From Arthrobacter sp. 135MFCol5.1 (GTDB taxonomy: Bacteria > Actinomycetota > Actinomycetes > Actinomycetales > Micrococcaceae), in contig NZ_KB895459.1 of assembly GCF_000374865.1 (NCBI RefSeq), positions 62,001 through 126,000 on the forward strand: a stretch of DNA of 64,000 bases, given 5' to 3'. Shown here piece after piece: positions 8,098 to 16,501 of this stretch. Made by a program: the position numbers and the translations under genes. Every line of letters starts with the position of its first letter. Position 1 is the first letter of the stretch. The notes below the pieces were generated by a model. The model worked only from the letters and a program-made list of their open reading frames with translations, was not told the DNA's origin and did no database searches.

Positions 8098-9573
8098 GTG
8101 TCTCCTCACAAATCGCCTGCCACGACCGACACGCACACAACAGCGGCGGCCCTCCTGGGCAGGAGTCTAGGCGTTCCCTCTATCGTGTTTATGGTGTTGG
8201 CAGCCGCCGCCCCCCTTGCAGTTGTCGGCGGCCTCGTTCCCATCGTTCTGGCGACTAGCGGAACGACGTCTGCACCAGTCTTTTATCTCCTGTCTGCCGC
8301 AGTCCTGCTTGTCTTCTCGGTCGGATTCACCGCAATGAGTCGATATGTACCGAACGCCGGCGCCTTCTACACGTATATTCAGACCGGCCTCGGCCGGACC
8401 GTAGGGTCCGGTGCTGCCATACTTTCCCTCGTTACGTATGCCCTCCTACTCGTTAGCGGATTTTTCTATGTGGGTGGGCTCGTAGCTGACACGCTCACCA
8501 GATACTTGGGTTTCTCGCCCATGCCGTGGTGGGCCTGGGCTTTGATTATCGTTGCCTTGGTAGGAATCTTGGGATACCGCGACATTGACCTCAGCGCCAA
8601 GGTCCTCACTGCTCTCCTCGGAGCAGAGGTAGCCGCGGTTGTGATTTTCGATATGGGAATCCTGCTTCAGGGCGGCAGCGCCGGCCTGAGCCTCTCTCCG
8701 CTGAACGTCGCTGACATCGGTGGTGGATCGGTCGGTCTCGGGCTGATGTTCGCGTTTCTCGGGTTCATAGGGTTTGAAGCGACGGCGGTATTCCGCAACG
8801 AAGCACGCGATCCGGACCGGACAATTCCGCGCGCAACGTATATTGCCGTCCTTGGCATCGGGTTCTTTTACGCATTCTCTGCGTGGATGGTGGTTGTTGG
8901 TCAAGGCGCGAACACCGCGGTTTCCGCAGCCGTCGACGATCCAACTGGAATGGTACCGAATCTTGCCTCTCGCTTTGTGGCGCCGATTCTCAGTGACGTC
9001 ATTTCGGTGCTAATGGTCACCAGCTTTATCGCTGCAGTCTTGGCCTTCCATAACATCGTGAACCGGTACGCCCTCACCTTGGGCCAGGCTGGACTTTTAC
9101 CACGACGGTTAGCAGCCGTGCACCCACGCCACAGGGCACCGTCTTACTCCTCACTGATCTTCTCAGTGGCCTCTGCCGTGTTCGTAATCGTAGGTCTGCT
9201 GACTGGGCTCGATCCAATTCTGCAGATCTACACGTGGCTATCCGGAGCGGCAACCCTCGGAATTGTAGCGCTCATGACGTTGACCTCTGTTGCAGTTCTC
9301 GTATTTTTCCGTCGGTTCCCGCAGCCGTTGAGTGCATGGCGCACTCTTGTTGCTCCGGCTGGAGCCGTCCTTGGCTTGGGCGCCATGCTTGTGATCATCG
9401 TCTCTAACTATGAGCAGTTGGTCGTCTCGACCCTTGCGGCCACCATCCTCGAGCTCATTATGCTGGCAACCTTCGTTGCCGGAGTCGTTATTGCGGTTGT
9501 TTATCGTGTGCGACGGCCAAGCGCTTATGCAGCCCTTCTTATGACCCCCCTCAGTTCTCAGGAGCAAAAGTGA
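8098..9573 (+). CDS. APC family amino acid/amine permease
   Basis: 491-residue membrane protein with about 12 hydrophobic spans and the family opening LGVPSIVFMVLAAAAPLAV, then GLVPIVLATSG and FLGFIGFEATAVFRNEARDPDRTIPRA, the last being a hallmark of APC transporters. The GTG at 8098 is preferred to an upstream GTG because AGAAAGGA lies 5-12 nt before it. It overlaps the amine oxidase by 4 bases (GTGA), so import and oxidation of one amine-type substrate is likely. Confidence 0.88.
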   Translation: MSPHKSPATTDTHTTAAALLGRSLGVPSIVFMVLAAAAPLAVVGGLVPIVLATSGTTSAPVFYLLSAAVLLVFSVGFTAMSRYVPNAGAFYTYIQTGLGRTVGSGAAILSLVTYALLLVSGFFYVGGLVADTLTRYLGFSPMPWWAWALIIVALVGILGYRDIDLSAKVLTALLGAEVAAVVIFDMGILLQGGSAGLSLSPLNVADIGGGSVGLGLMFAFLGFIGFEATAVFRNEARDPDRTIPRATYIAVLGIGFFYAFSAWMVVVGQGANTAVSAAVDDPTGMVPNLASRFVAPILSDVISVLMVTSFIAAVLAFHNIVNRYALTLGQAGLLPRRLAAVHPRHRAPSYSSLIFSVASAVFVIVGLLTGLDPILQIYTWLSGAATLGIVALMTLTSVAVLVFFRRFPQPLSAWRTLVAPAGAVLGLGAMLVIIVSNYEQLVVSTLAATILELIMLATFVAGVVIAVVYRVRRPSAYAALLMTPLSSQEQK

Positions 9574-10925
9574 ATTTGCAGTACGACGTCGTTGTCATCG
9601 GCGCTGGAATCTCAGGGATGACGACAGCCCGATCGCTTGAAGCGGAAGGTAAAACCGTTTGTGTCGTTGAGGCCGCCGACAGAGTAGGAGGCCGTACATG
9701 GACTAAACGTGATGCTCCTGGCGGACCGATCGACTTTGGGGGCATGTATATCGGCGATACTCATACCCATTCCCGTACCCTCGGCCTAGAGCTCGGCCTG
9801 CAGACAACCCCATCCGAGCCTCACGGCGACGACCTCTTTATCGCCGGTGGTTGCACGTACATCGCCCCGGCAGGCGAAATTCAGCACCTTCCATTTGCCA
9901 AGGCTTACCAAGTGGCTACCGATGCCATTGACGAATTGAGTAAAGCTGTCGGATTCGTTGCCCCATGGGAATCGCCATTGGCTGCCGAACTCGATCGCAT
10001 TACTGCGATGCAGTGGTTTCAGAACAACATCGCAGATCCAACGGCGCGCTCGTTGCACGCGCAACACGTTCGTGCTGTCCTGGGGGCCGAACCAACCGAA
10101 GTTTCGATGCTGTACTGGGCCTATTACGTTGTGGAGTGCGAGGGTATGAAGCCTCTCCTGGCCAACCGGGGCGGGGCGCAAAGTGATTGGTGGATCGGTG
10201 GTGCCGGCCAACTGACCGAGCGTATGGCTTACGACCTCAAGGGCGACGTTCTCCTTGAGTGGGCAGCGGCGCGGGTCGAAAATCATCCCGAGCATGTCGT
10301 AATTTCAGCGGCAGATGGTCGAGCCCTCCGAGCACGAGCAGTTGTAGTCGCGGTGCCGCCCTCAGCCTCGCATCGAATCCAATTCGAGCCCCCTCTATCT
10401 CGGGAGCGCCGCCAACTTGCCATGCGGACAGCAATGGGGCGGTATTCGAAAATTATCGTTAGGTACGACAGCCCATTCTGGGAGCGTTCAGGTCTTTCTG
10501 GTTGTATAACGGATGCCGATACGCTGGGAGCGGCAGTCTTTCCCGGGACCCGGCGCGGAGAAGCGGAAGGCAGTCTTATCTTGTTCGTAGGGGCCGGGGA
10601 CCAGGACCGTCTAGCCGCCTTCGAGCCTCCGGAGAGCAAGAAAGTTGTCCTAGACTTTCTGGCCGGCGCCCTCGGGAACCAGGCACTAACACCGATCTAC
10701 TACCATGACACCGTGTGGACCGACGACGCATGGGCACAAGGCGGGCCCGTCAGTTACATGCCCCCAGGTGTACTTAGCACCTCTGGGTCTGCCTTGAGGG
10801 AGCGTTCTGGGCGGATCATATTTGCAGGTACTGAAGCGTCCCTGCAGTGGTCGGGGTACATGGAAGGTGCTGTGCGGGCTGGCCAGCAAGCCGCAAAAGA
10901 CGTTGGCGTGTTGTTTGCCAGTTAG
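9570..10925 (+). CDS. Flavin-dependent monoamine/putrescine-type oxidase
   Basis: 451-residue FAD-dependent amine oxidase. The dinucleotide motif GAGISG is at residues 11-16, the second FAD motif DRVGGRTWTK near 41, and the C-terminal FAD segment GTEASLQWSGYMEGAV near 420. The family oxidises primary amines or amino acids to aldehyde or keto product, ammonia and H2O2. Coupling to the APC permease and control by an Lrp-like regulator suggest a polyamine or aromatic amine substrate. Putrescine oxidase is a good guess but is not proven. Confidence 0.85.
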   Translation: MNLQYDVVVIGAGISGMTTARSLEAEGKTVCVVEAADRVGGRTWTKRDAPGGPIDFGGMYIGDTHTHSRTLGLELGLQTTPSEPHGDDLFIAGGCTYIAPAGEIQHLPFAKAYQVATDAIDELSKAVGFVAPWESPLAAELDRITAMQWFQNNIADPTARSLHAQHVRAVLGAEPTEVSMLYWAYYVVECEGMKPLLANRGGAQSDWWIGGAGQLTERMAYDLKGDVLLEWAAARVENHPEHVVISAADGRALRARAVVVAVPPSASHRIQFEPPLSRERRQLAMRTAMGRYSKIIVRYDSPFWERSGLSGCITDADTLGAAVFPGTRRGEAEGSLILFVGAGDQDRLAAFEPPESKKVVLDFLAGALGNQALTPIYYHDTVWTDDAWAQGGPVSYMPPGVLSTSGSALRERSGRIIFAGTEASLQWSGYMEGAVRAGQQAAKDVGVLFAS

Positions 10926-11042
10926 CTTGTGAAGCTCTGCCGGGATTGTCTAAGAAGCCGTACTAGAGGCAAGCAAGTCATCCGGACCACGAAGCCTCCT
11001 GTCGATGGCGACTAACTGGATCACGAGGCGGAGCGGGTCACT

Positions 11043-11101
11043 GAGCATCGAGCGGACCTGAGGCGTTCAAAGGATTATAGCCTCAGGTCCGCTCGATGCT
11101 C
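11043..11101. terminator. 22-bp perfect inverted repeat
   Basis: Arms 11043-11064 and 11080-11101 are exactly complementary with a 15-nt loop. It lies 117 bp after the amine oxidase stop. It may be a bidirectional terminator, although it is longer than usual and has no T-tract. The rest of 10926-11203 shows nothing else. Confidence 0.5.
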
Positions 11102-11203
11102 TCCGGCCGCAGGTGGCAGCTGGCGGTTTCTCGGACGCCCTCTCGGGCGGCTCAGCTATGTGGACTCGTTGCATTTTTCCCGCCGTGGGAATAATGTTTT
11201 GGA

Positions 11204-11860
11204 ATGCTAATAGACCGACAGAACCAACCGCTGAACCCGATCACGCGGTTCTTTCTCCGATTTGTCAATCGACTGATTGCTATGCGCCGTTCACAGTTTG
11301 AGGTGCTGCCCGTCCCTCCTCGACGTCTTGTTTTTCTGGGCGACAGCATTACTGAGGGTGGCCAATGGGACGAATGGTTTCCCGAACTGCCAACCCTCAA
11401 CCGAGGTATCAACGGGGATAATGTACAGGGAGTGGCAACAAGGCTTGACACTGCGATCAACGATCCCCTGGCGATATCGCTGCTGATAGGGACCAATGAC
11501 CTTGGCGGCGGGAAACGGAAACCTGAGCACATCGCGGCGTCGATTCAAGCACTTGCACGGGACATTCGCAAACGGGCCCCTGAGGCTATCTTTCTGATCA
11601 ACAGCGTCATGCCACGAAGCCGCAAGTACAGCAGGGACGTTCGCGCGTTGAACGTTCGCCTCCGGGAAATCGCGGACATGGAAGGTGCGGTATTCGTGGA
11701 TCTCTGGCCAGCGCTGGCGGACGCCGATGGAGCACTCCGTAAGGAATTCACCGCCGACGCCCTCCATCTCAACGGTGCGGGATACGCAGCGTGGGTGGAA
11801 GTCCTCCGCAAGGAACTCTCCGTACTCTCATTATCAAATGCTCCGGGCCCGCAAGAGTAA
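11204..11860 (+). CDS. SGNH/GDSL family hydrolase
   Basis: 218 residues with the full SGNH set: block I GDSITEGG (nucleophile Ser48), the glycine block GINGDN (about 68-73), GTNDL (about 96-100) and the catalytic Asp/His in DALHLNGAGY (about 185-194). A hydrophobic stretch near residues 14-26 could be a signal anchor, but it is weak. It is expected to be an esterase or acetylhydrolase, perhaps on a carbohydrate ester. No clear ribosome site is present. A broken copy of its C-terminus lies at 268-492. Confidence 0.82.
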   Translation: MLIDRQNQPLNPITRFFLRFVNRLIAMRRSQFEVLPVPPRRLVFLGDSITEGGQWDEWFPELPTLNRGINGDNVQGVATRLDTAINDPLAISLLIGTNDLGGGKRKPEHIAASIQALARDIRKRAPEAIFLINSVMPRSRKYSRDVRALNVRLREIADMEGAVFVDLWPALADADGALRKEFTADALHLNGAGYAAWVEVLRKELSVLSLSNAPGPQE

Positions 11861-12242
11861 TGCTAGAACTAGTGGGAAAGGCAGCGGTTGCGCTGTGCAC
11901 CTGCCCCTTTTTGCCGAACGCGCGGGGCCGCAACTGAGTAGTGCTTGCCTTAAAAGCCGTTATAGCATCGTATCGCGTGCTCTGCTCAACAGCTCGTCAA
12001 ATTTGCATCACTCCCGGGCCAGTCCTGGCTGAGTTGACAAACCAGGCCCACGGGCCGTGGTGGAAGTTCAGGCGACAAGCTTTGTCACTCCAATCGCAAA
12101 ATGGGGGATTCGGCTTCTGCCGGCAGCCCAATCCTAGTGGGGTACCGGAATGGCTACCGTAGTCGCTACGAGTTGCCACCGCCTACTTTGGCGAGTCTCG
12201 CTCCGCTATGAAATCGCCGGATCACAGGCCTAAGCACCTAGC

Positions 12243-12700
12243 TGTGCTGCCCAGGTGGGGGTGGTTTAGCCCAACGTAGCGCCAATCCGCCGCCATCGGG
12301 GACATTTCCCAGCTTCTTCACGTCGAAGTGGAGCAGGGCTCAGGGCTTGTCGTGCTCGTGCCGTCGAATAGCCTCCCCGGGCGCTTGTCCACGTGGGGCA
12401 GGCGGTTCAACCGGCACCGAACCAGGGCCGCGTGCACGATCGAGGCCGGAATGGACAGTTTCGCCCCGATTGCCACCGGCCCCAGTCGTTGCTTCCAGCG
12501 CAAGTACACAACCCGGCGCATCAGCTCCCGCGGGGTGCGGTTCACCACCGGGTGCGGCCGCGAGGACCTGTCGGCCATGCCGGCCTCCCCATGCGGCCAA
12601 GCGGGCTACGCACCGTTTGGCCGTCGGCCAGGAGCAATCGAACTGGTCAGGAGCCCGAGAGATTGGCCCACATTGTCTATGACCGGGCGACGCGCAAAGG
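12243..12700 (-). pseudogene. IS481-type transposase remnant
   Basis: On the - strand the conserved IS481 pieces can be read in order but in different frames: GEAGMADRSSRPHPVVNRTP, LRWKQRLGPVAIGAKL, then after a shift GEAIRRHEHDKP, an in-frame stop, and LLHFDVKKLGNVPDGGG. The catalytic DDE core is absent. At least two frameshifts and one stop show it is dead. It marks past insertion activity between the accessory zone and the catabolic locus. I see nothing supportable in the flanking parts of 11861-13079. Confidence 0.75.
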
Positions 12701-13079
12701 TCGGCGTGGAGTCACAACGGCATTGTCCTAGGACACGAGGACCTCCTGTTCGCTGCAGCGTTTGTCTAAGCAACTCCACCGTGCAAGAAACTGGGTCTGC
12801 AACGGTTGGAGCTTGTCCCTAAGGCTGCGCGCCGATTACGGGACGAAATCCCCTCGGAAAGTCCCAATCCCGTTCGCGCACAGCAAGGGAATATCGAGTT
12901 CGTCTGGCTGAGTGTGCAGGCATGAGGTAAGCGCTGCGAAAACAACAAACTCCCCCCGGACATCCCCACGTTTGCCAGGAGGGGTGAGGAAGAATTTTCC
13001 TTGTCTACAGTGCCCGTGGGTTCCCTGGCCTCGCTCGCTCCGTGCATGACGACCTTGACCAGCCATGCTGTCGGCATGT

Positions 13080-13334
13080 TTACGCTTCGCGAAAACCGGT
13101 TCCTATGACCCTTACGCCCCACCCATCAATGCGGTGGAACATGCGTCGGTGCAGGTCATAGCTGTGACGTGCCCCGTGGCTCCCTGTCCCGCCAAATGAG
13201 GGTAAGAGCCATAGGACTTCCTTGGTATCTGTCAGGGCGTCAACGATACCGCGGGCGATGACGGCGCGGCCGTCGAGTATCTCGACTTCGTCGCCAACGT
13301 TTATCGCACTCCAATCCAGCATGTCCAATGCCAT
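13080..13334 (-). CDS. Small hypothetical protein
   Basis: 84 residues, start preceded by AGAAAGAG. The sequence INVGDEVEILDGRAVIARGIVDAL suggests a small beta-barrel-like fold of unknown role, and the middle is rich in aromatic and His residues. I do not recognise a family. It follows panD on the same strand, but a strong hairpin separates them. Confidence 0.5.
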   Translation of the reverse strand: MALDMLDWSAINVGDEVEILDGRAVIARGIVDALTDTKEVLWLLPSFGGTGSHGARHSYDLHRRMFHRIDGWGVRVIGTGFREA

Positions 13335-13479
13335 GTCGGTGCCTCTTTCTGCTGCCTGTTCAATTCCGCTGGTTGGTCATGGTGGCTGTGCTGTTATCTG
13401 CCATCGGTTCCCAAATCGTGAGGTGGCGTCCTGGCGGATCCTATTCCGCCAGAACGGGATGCCTCGTTCCCGTCAGATC

Positions 13480-13544
13480 GGGCATGCCCCCAGCAGCCTT
13501 GCCGAGGATAGGCTGCTGTATTCAATAAGGAATGGGGCATGCCC
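13480..13544 (-). terminator. Nested hairpin at panD 3' end
   Basis: The outer arms gggcatgcccc (13480-13490) and ggggcatgccc (13534-13544) enclose an inner stem cagcagcct / aggctgctg (13491-13499, 13510-13518). The structure overlaps the last codons of panD and probably ends its transcript. Confidence 0.55.
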
Positions 13545-13980
13545 AAGCCAAGTGATGACCGCTTTGCCTTGCGGTCGCCACAGCGGCCAGAGTTTGGACG
13601 CTGGCACTTGGGGCGGCCGTGGCGGCCGAAACGCTGACGACGGCGTTATGGTCATTGAGGTTTAGGAGGGCGGGCGCAAAAGTTCGGGCCTCTCCAGAAG
13701 CCATCTCGGCGAAGGTGACCAGGTCCACCGTATCTCCCACCCTAATGAGATGGGCTGCGGCCCCGTTTATGCCTAGAACACCGGAGCCTCGTTCACCGGC
13801 GATAACGTAGGTTTCGAGCCTGGCTCCGTTGGTGCGGTCAAGGATTGACACAAGCTCGCCCGGCAGAATGTTCGCGGCTTCCAGGAGATTCAAGTCCACT
13901 GTTACTGATCCAACGTAGTGTAAGTCTGCTTGGGTCACGATGGCGTCATGGATTACAGCCGACAACATCTTTCGATTCAT
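13522..13980 (-). CDS. panD: Aspartate 1-decarboxylase-like protein
   Basis: 152 residues matching Pan[15 protein letters not shown] with the self-cleavage pair Gly24-Ser25 that yields the pyruvoyl group, [17 protein letters not shown] (Arg54, Tyr58) and GINGAAAHL (Asn72). PanD makes beta-alanine for pantothenate and CoA. Two oddities: position 9, normally the conserved lysine near His11, is valine (SAVIH), and an Ala/Ser-rich tail replaces the usual C-terminus. It could be a paralogue with a shifted substrate. It is divergent from the cupin gene across a catabolic-type operator. Confidence 0.82.
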   Translation of the reverse strand: MNRKMLSAVIHDAIVTQADLHYVGSVTVDLNLLEAANILPGELVSILDRTNGARLETYVIAGERGSGVLGINGAAAHLIRVGDTVDLVTFAEMASGEARTFAPALLNLNDHNAVVSVSAATAAPSASVQTLAAVATARQSGHHLAWACPIPY

Positions 13981-14024
13981 CCGTTAAGCACCTTCGACTG
14001 AGAAGTTTGTCCATTTCACAGTAT

Positions 14025-14069
14025 ACGAACAAACGCTTGTATTGACCTCTGTGTTACGGCGCAGGATAC
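14025..14069 (+). promoter_or_regulatory. Catabolic dyad over cupin/panD promoter
   Basis: The dyad ACGAACAAACGCTTGT (14025-14040) directly abuts a likely -35 TTGACC (14042-14047) and a -10 GATACT about 17 nt further on, which would drive the cupin gene. Its position predicts repression by a TetR protein. It is also the only site upstream of panD. Confidence 0.65.
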
Positions 14070-14142
14070 TTGGATGTAGGACGCACCGCCTCCGTGAGTA
14101 GTCCAAGCAGTGCCACTGATGCCACCTCTGAAAGGACAAGCG

Positions 14143-14592
14143 ATGACTGACGTCGCCTTTGATATCAACAAGAACACTGACATTTTCCGAGTACACCGCG
14201 CGGCTGATCTGCAAGCCGCTCCCGGTCAGACGCAGAACGCACGCCGTATTTCTGGCGTCAGCAGGGAAAATAGTGCGGTGGACAAGCTTTGGTTTGGAAA
14301 GGTCTACACCGGTCCTGGAGAAATTTCTGATCCGCATCACCACGGTGAAGCTCAGACGGGCGGGTATGTCTTCAAGGGCCGCGGGTTTATCCGTTTCGGT
14401 GAAGGCTACGGGGAGATCGTTTACTTGGAAGAAGGCGACTTTGTCTTCGTACCTCCCTTCATGCCGCACATCGAAGGAAATGCAAGCAAGACTGAAGAGC
14501 TGATCTGGATGACGACCCGCACACCGGACAATATCGTGGTAAACCTTCACGATCAGGGCATTGTTGATCTGGAGATCGACTACAAATCCTGA
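14143..14592 (+). CDS. Cupin domain protein
   Basis: 149 residues forming one cupin barrel: DPHHHGEAQTGGYVFKGRG supplies the first metal-binding motif (three His and Glu) and EEGDFVFVPPFMPHIEGN the second (His). The start at 14143 is chosen for AAAGGA 6-11 nt upstream. Small cupins like this act as metal-dependent isomerases, lyases or dioxygenases, or only bind ligands. Its own promoter carries the catabolic operator, so a role in the pathway is likely; the reaction is unknown. Confidence 0.8.
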   Translation: MTDVAFDINKNTDIFRVHRAADLQAAPGQTQNARRISGVSRENSAVDKLWFGKVYTGPGEISDPHHHGEAQTGGYVFKGRGFIRFGEGYGEIVYLEEGDFVFVPPFMPHIEGNASKTEELIWMTTRTPDNIVVNLHDQGIVDLEIDYKS

Positions 14593-14599
14593 CAGACCT

Positions 14600-14645
14600 C
14601 GAAGGCGGGTGCCTTCCCTGGGATCAGGGAAGGCACCCGCCTTCG
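14600..14645. terminator. Terminator between cupin and acyl-CoA dehydrogenase
   Basis: 20-bp perfect stem (14600-14619 with 14626-14645) and 6-nt loop, between two convergent genes. Bidirectional use is likely. Confidence 0.85.
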
Positions 14646-14668
14646 CGTGGGCAGCACTCGGACTTGCC

Positions 14669-15877
14669 CTAGTAGGAACGGGGGAGACCCAGCAACTTTT
14701 CCCCTAGATAGTTCTTGGTCATTTCATCAGTGATGGGTGCAAAGGTATAAAGCCGTGCATCCCGGAAGAATCGTTGCATGGGTAGGGCGCGGGCCATGCC
14801 CCAGCCGGCCATCACTCTCATGCCCGTATCGGTGGCCCCCGTTGCTGCTGAGGAGGCAGCGAGCTTGGCCATCGCAGAAAGAGTTTGATCTGCCGAGCCC
14901 GCTGTATCAGAGGACTCGGCCGCCCGCTGCAGAAGCAGGCGGGCAGCCTCGATTTGGACAGCCGCGTCGACCAAGTCGTGCTGAAGCGCCTGGAATGCGC
15001 CTACGGGGCGACCGAAGGCACGCCGGTCGCCGGCCCAGGCCACAGCAGTGTCCAAAGCCCCACGAGCAATTCCTAAGGCTACAGCGGCTCCGTTTAGCCT
15101 TTCCCCGTTGAGCGTATCCAGCACCTGCCGGAAACCACGGCCCTCCTCGCCCAGCACACAGTCACCGGCGACGCGGACGTTATCGAGTGCGACGTCGCAT
15201 TGGGCCAACCCCCGTATACCCATGGTTGCGATCTCCTCGGTGCGGATTCCTGGACTCGATCGGGGCACAAGAAACGTCGTGATCCCGTCGACGGCAGGAT
15301 GGGCCAGCTGAGATGTGCGCGCCAGGAGGATGAAGAAGTCGCAATCCATCGCCCCGCCAATCCATTTTTTGGCCCCGTTGATAGTGTAGGAGCCGTCAGC
15401 GTTCTTGGTGGCTGTTGTTGACATGGCCCGAGCGATATCAGTACCCCCCTCTGCCTCGCTCAAGCCAAACGAGACCCGAGCCTCACCGGTCCGCAAAGGC
15501 GCAAGAAAGCGCTCCCGCTGCTCACCGGATCCGTGCGCGTGCAACAGCTGGAGCCCCATGAACTGGACGACGAGGCTGACTCCGACGGAGGTGGGACCCG
15601 CCCCCAGTTCCTCCAGGACCACCGCCTGTGCCGCATGGGAGGGGGCGGCACCGTGCAGCTCACTGCCCAAAGCGAGTAGTCCGGCGCTGCCCAGGAGGCG
15701 GAAAAGCTCAAGGTCGTATTCTTCAGCTTCATCGAAGAGCCGCAATCGTTCCGCGCTTACGTGTTCGGCAAGCAGGGCACGGACCCTGCGCCTGAGCACG
15801 GCATTATTCGGCGCCTCGGTTACTTCTCGTGGTTCGATCATCGAGCGGCGGAGCGCTTCAACCATGCCTGCTTGCAT
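14669..15877 (-). CDS. Acyl-CoA dehydrogenase
   Basis: 402-residue FAD enzyme of the acyl-CoA dehydrogenase family. FGLSEAEGGTDIA is the FAD/substrate signature, GAKKWIGGA the following strand, and LDTLNGERLNGAAVALGIARGAL the start of the helical C-terminal domain; FFRDARLYTFAPITDEM holds the usual active-site area. It should introduce a 2,3 double bond in a CoA ester. The start overlaps the MaoC stop by one base, so the two are translationally coupled. The likely chain is dehydrogenation followed by hydration or carboxylation. Confidence 0.88.
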   Translation of the reverse strand: MQAGMVEALRRSMIEPREVTEAPNNAVLRRRVRALLAEHVSAERLRLFDEAEEYDLELFRLLGSAGLLALGSELHGAAPSHAAQAVVLEELGAGPTSVGVSLVVQFMGLQLLHAHGSGEQRERFLAPLRTGEARVSFGLSEAEGGTDIARAMSTTATKNADGSYTINGAKKWIGGAMDCDFFILLARTSQLAHPAVDGITTFLVPRSSPGIRTEEIATMGIRGLAQCDVALDNVRVAGDCVLGEEGRGFRQVLDTLNGERLNGAAVALGIARGALDTAVAWAGDRRAFGRPVGAFQALQHDLVDAAVQIEAARLLLQRAAESSDTAGSADQTLSAMAKLAASSAATGATDTGMRVMAGWGMARALPMQRFFRDARLYTFAPITDEMTKNYLGEKLLGLPRSY

Positions 15878-16374
15878 CAGGACCGCCGTTTGATCATGAA
15901 ACTGCTGGTGAACGTCATCACCACGCTGCCGTCCTGCTTCATGACGGCGTAGTCCAAGGTCCAGATGCCGGCGTCGGGCCTTTTAGTTCGACGAGCCGTG
16001 CTGACCGTTGCCTCGACGTGGATGGTATCGCCAATGAACACCGGCTGTACCGCACGGACAGCGTCAAGGCCGAGCCATGCTGTGACATTAGTGAAATATC
16101 CCGTCTGGGTGAGCAGACCCAGCCCAACAGAAAGGGTCAGCGGTCCATGGCCAATGCGCTGGCCAAACTGGGTCTTAGCTGCGTACTCGGCATCAAGATG
16201 CAGCGAGACCCAGTCGCCCGTCAGGCCGGCCCACTGAACCAGATGCGCTTCACTCACGGTAATGCCCGGGCTGTGGATCCGATCCCCCTCGACCAGGGCA
16301 TCCCAATAGTGGTCAGGGCGCCCCTTGGGGGCCTGGGTGGCAACCTTCGTGAGATCGTTGTCGAAATCCTGCAT
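15877..16374 (-). CDS. MaoC-like hydratase (first)
   Basis: 165 residues with a single hot-dog fold. LTGDWVSLHLDAEYAAKTQFGQRIGHGPLTLS is the typical R-hydratase-like active site segment (Asp and His). It probably hydrates a 2-enoyl-CoA. The start has GAGGAG just upstream, and the operator at 16436 lies in the intergenic space shared with the carboxylase beta subunit. Confidence 0.85.
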   Translation of the reverse strand: MQDFDNDLTKVATQAPKGRPDHYWDALVEGDRIHSPGITVSEAHLVQWAGLTGDWVSLHLDAEYAAKTQFGQRIGHGPLTLSVGLGLLTQTGYFTNVTAWLGLDAVRAVQPVFIGDTIHVEATVSTARRTKRPDAGIWTLDYAVMKQDGSVVMTFTSSFMIKRRS

Positions 16375-16435
16375 CTCGCTCCTCAGCCATGGGCATCATT
16401 GCCCGTCTTGCTTCTTATGCCTCAAGACTAGACTA

Positions 16436-16451
16436 ACGAGCGACCGTTCGT
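16436..16451. promoter_or_regulatory. Catabolic dyad, MaoC/carboxylase divergon
   Basis: On the - strand it reads ACGAACGGTCGCTCGT, a near-perfect copy of the consensus. It sits between the divergent MaoC-dehydrogenase and carboxylase beta-EthD units and can control both. Confidence 0.7.
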
Positions 16452-16501
16452 ATACTGGAAGGGCGTAAGTATTCAATTTGTTGTTTCAACTGGAGGCCTT
16501 A

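Noticed and set aside
12766..13122. Possible - strand gene of about 118 codons behind the IS481 remnant
   Set aside because: No recognisable motif, no convincing ribosome site, and Ser/Arg-rich composition like a random frame.
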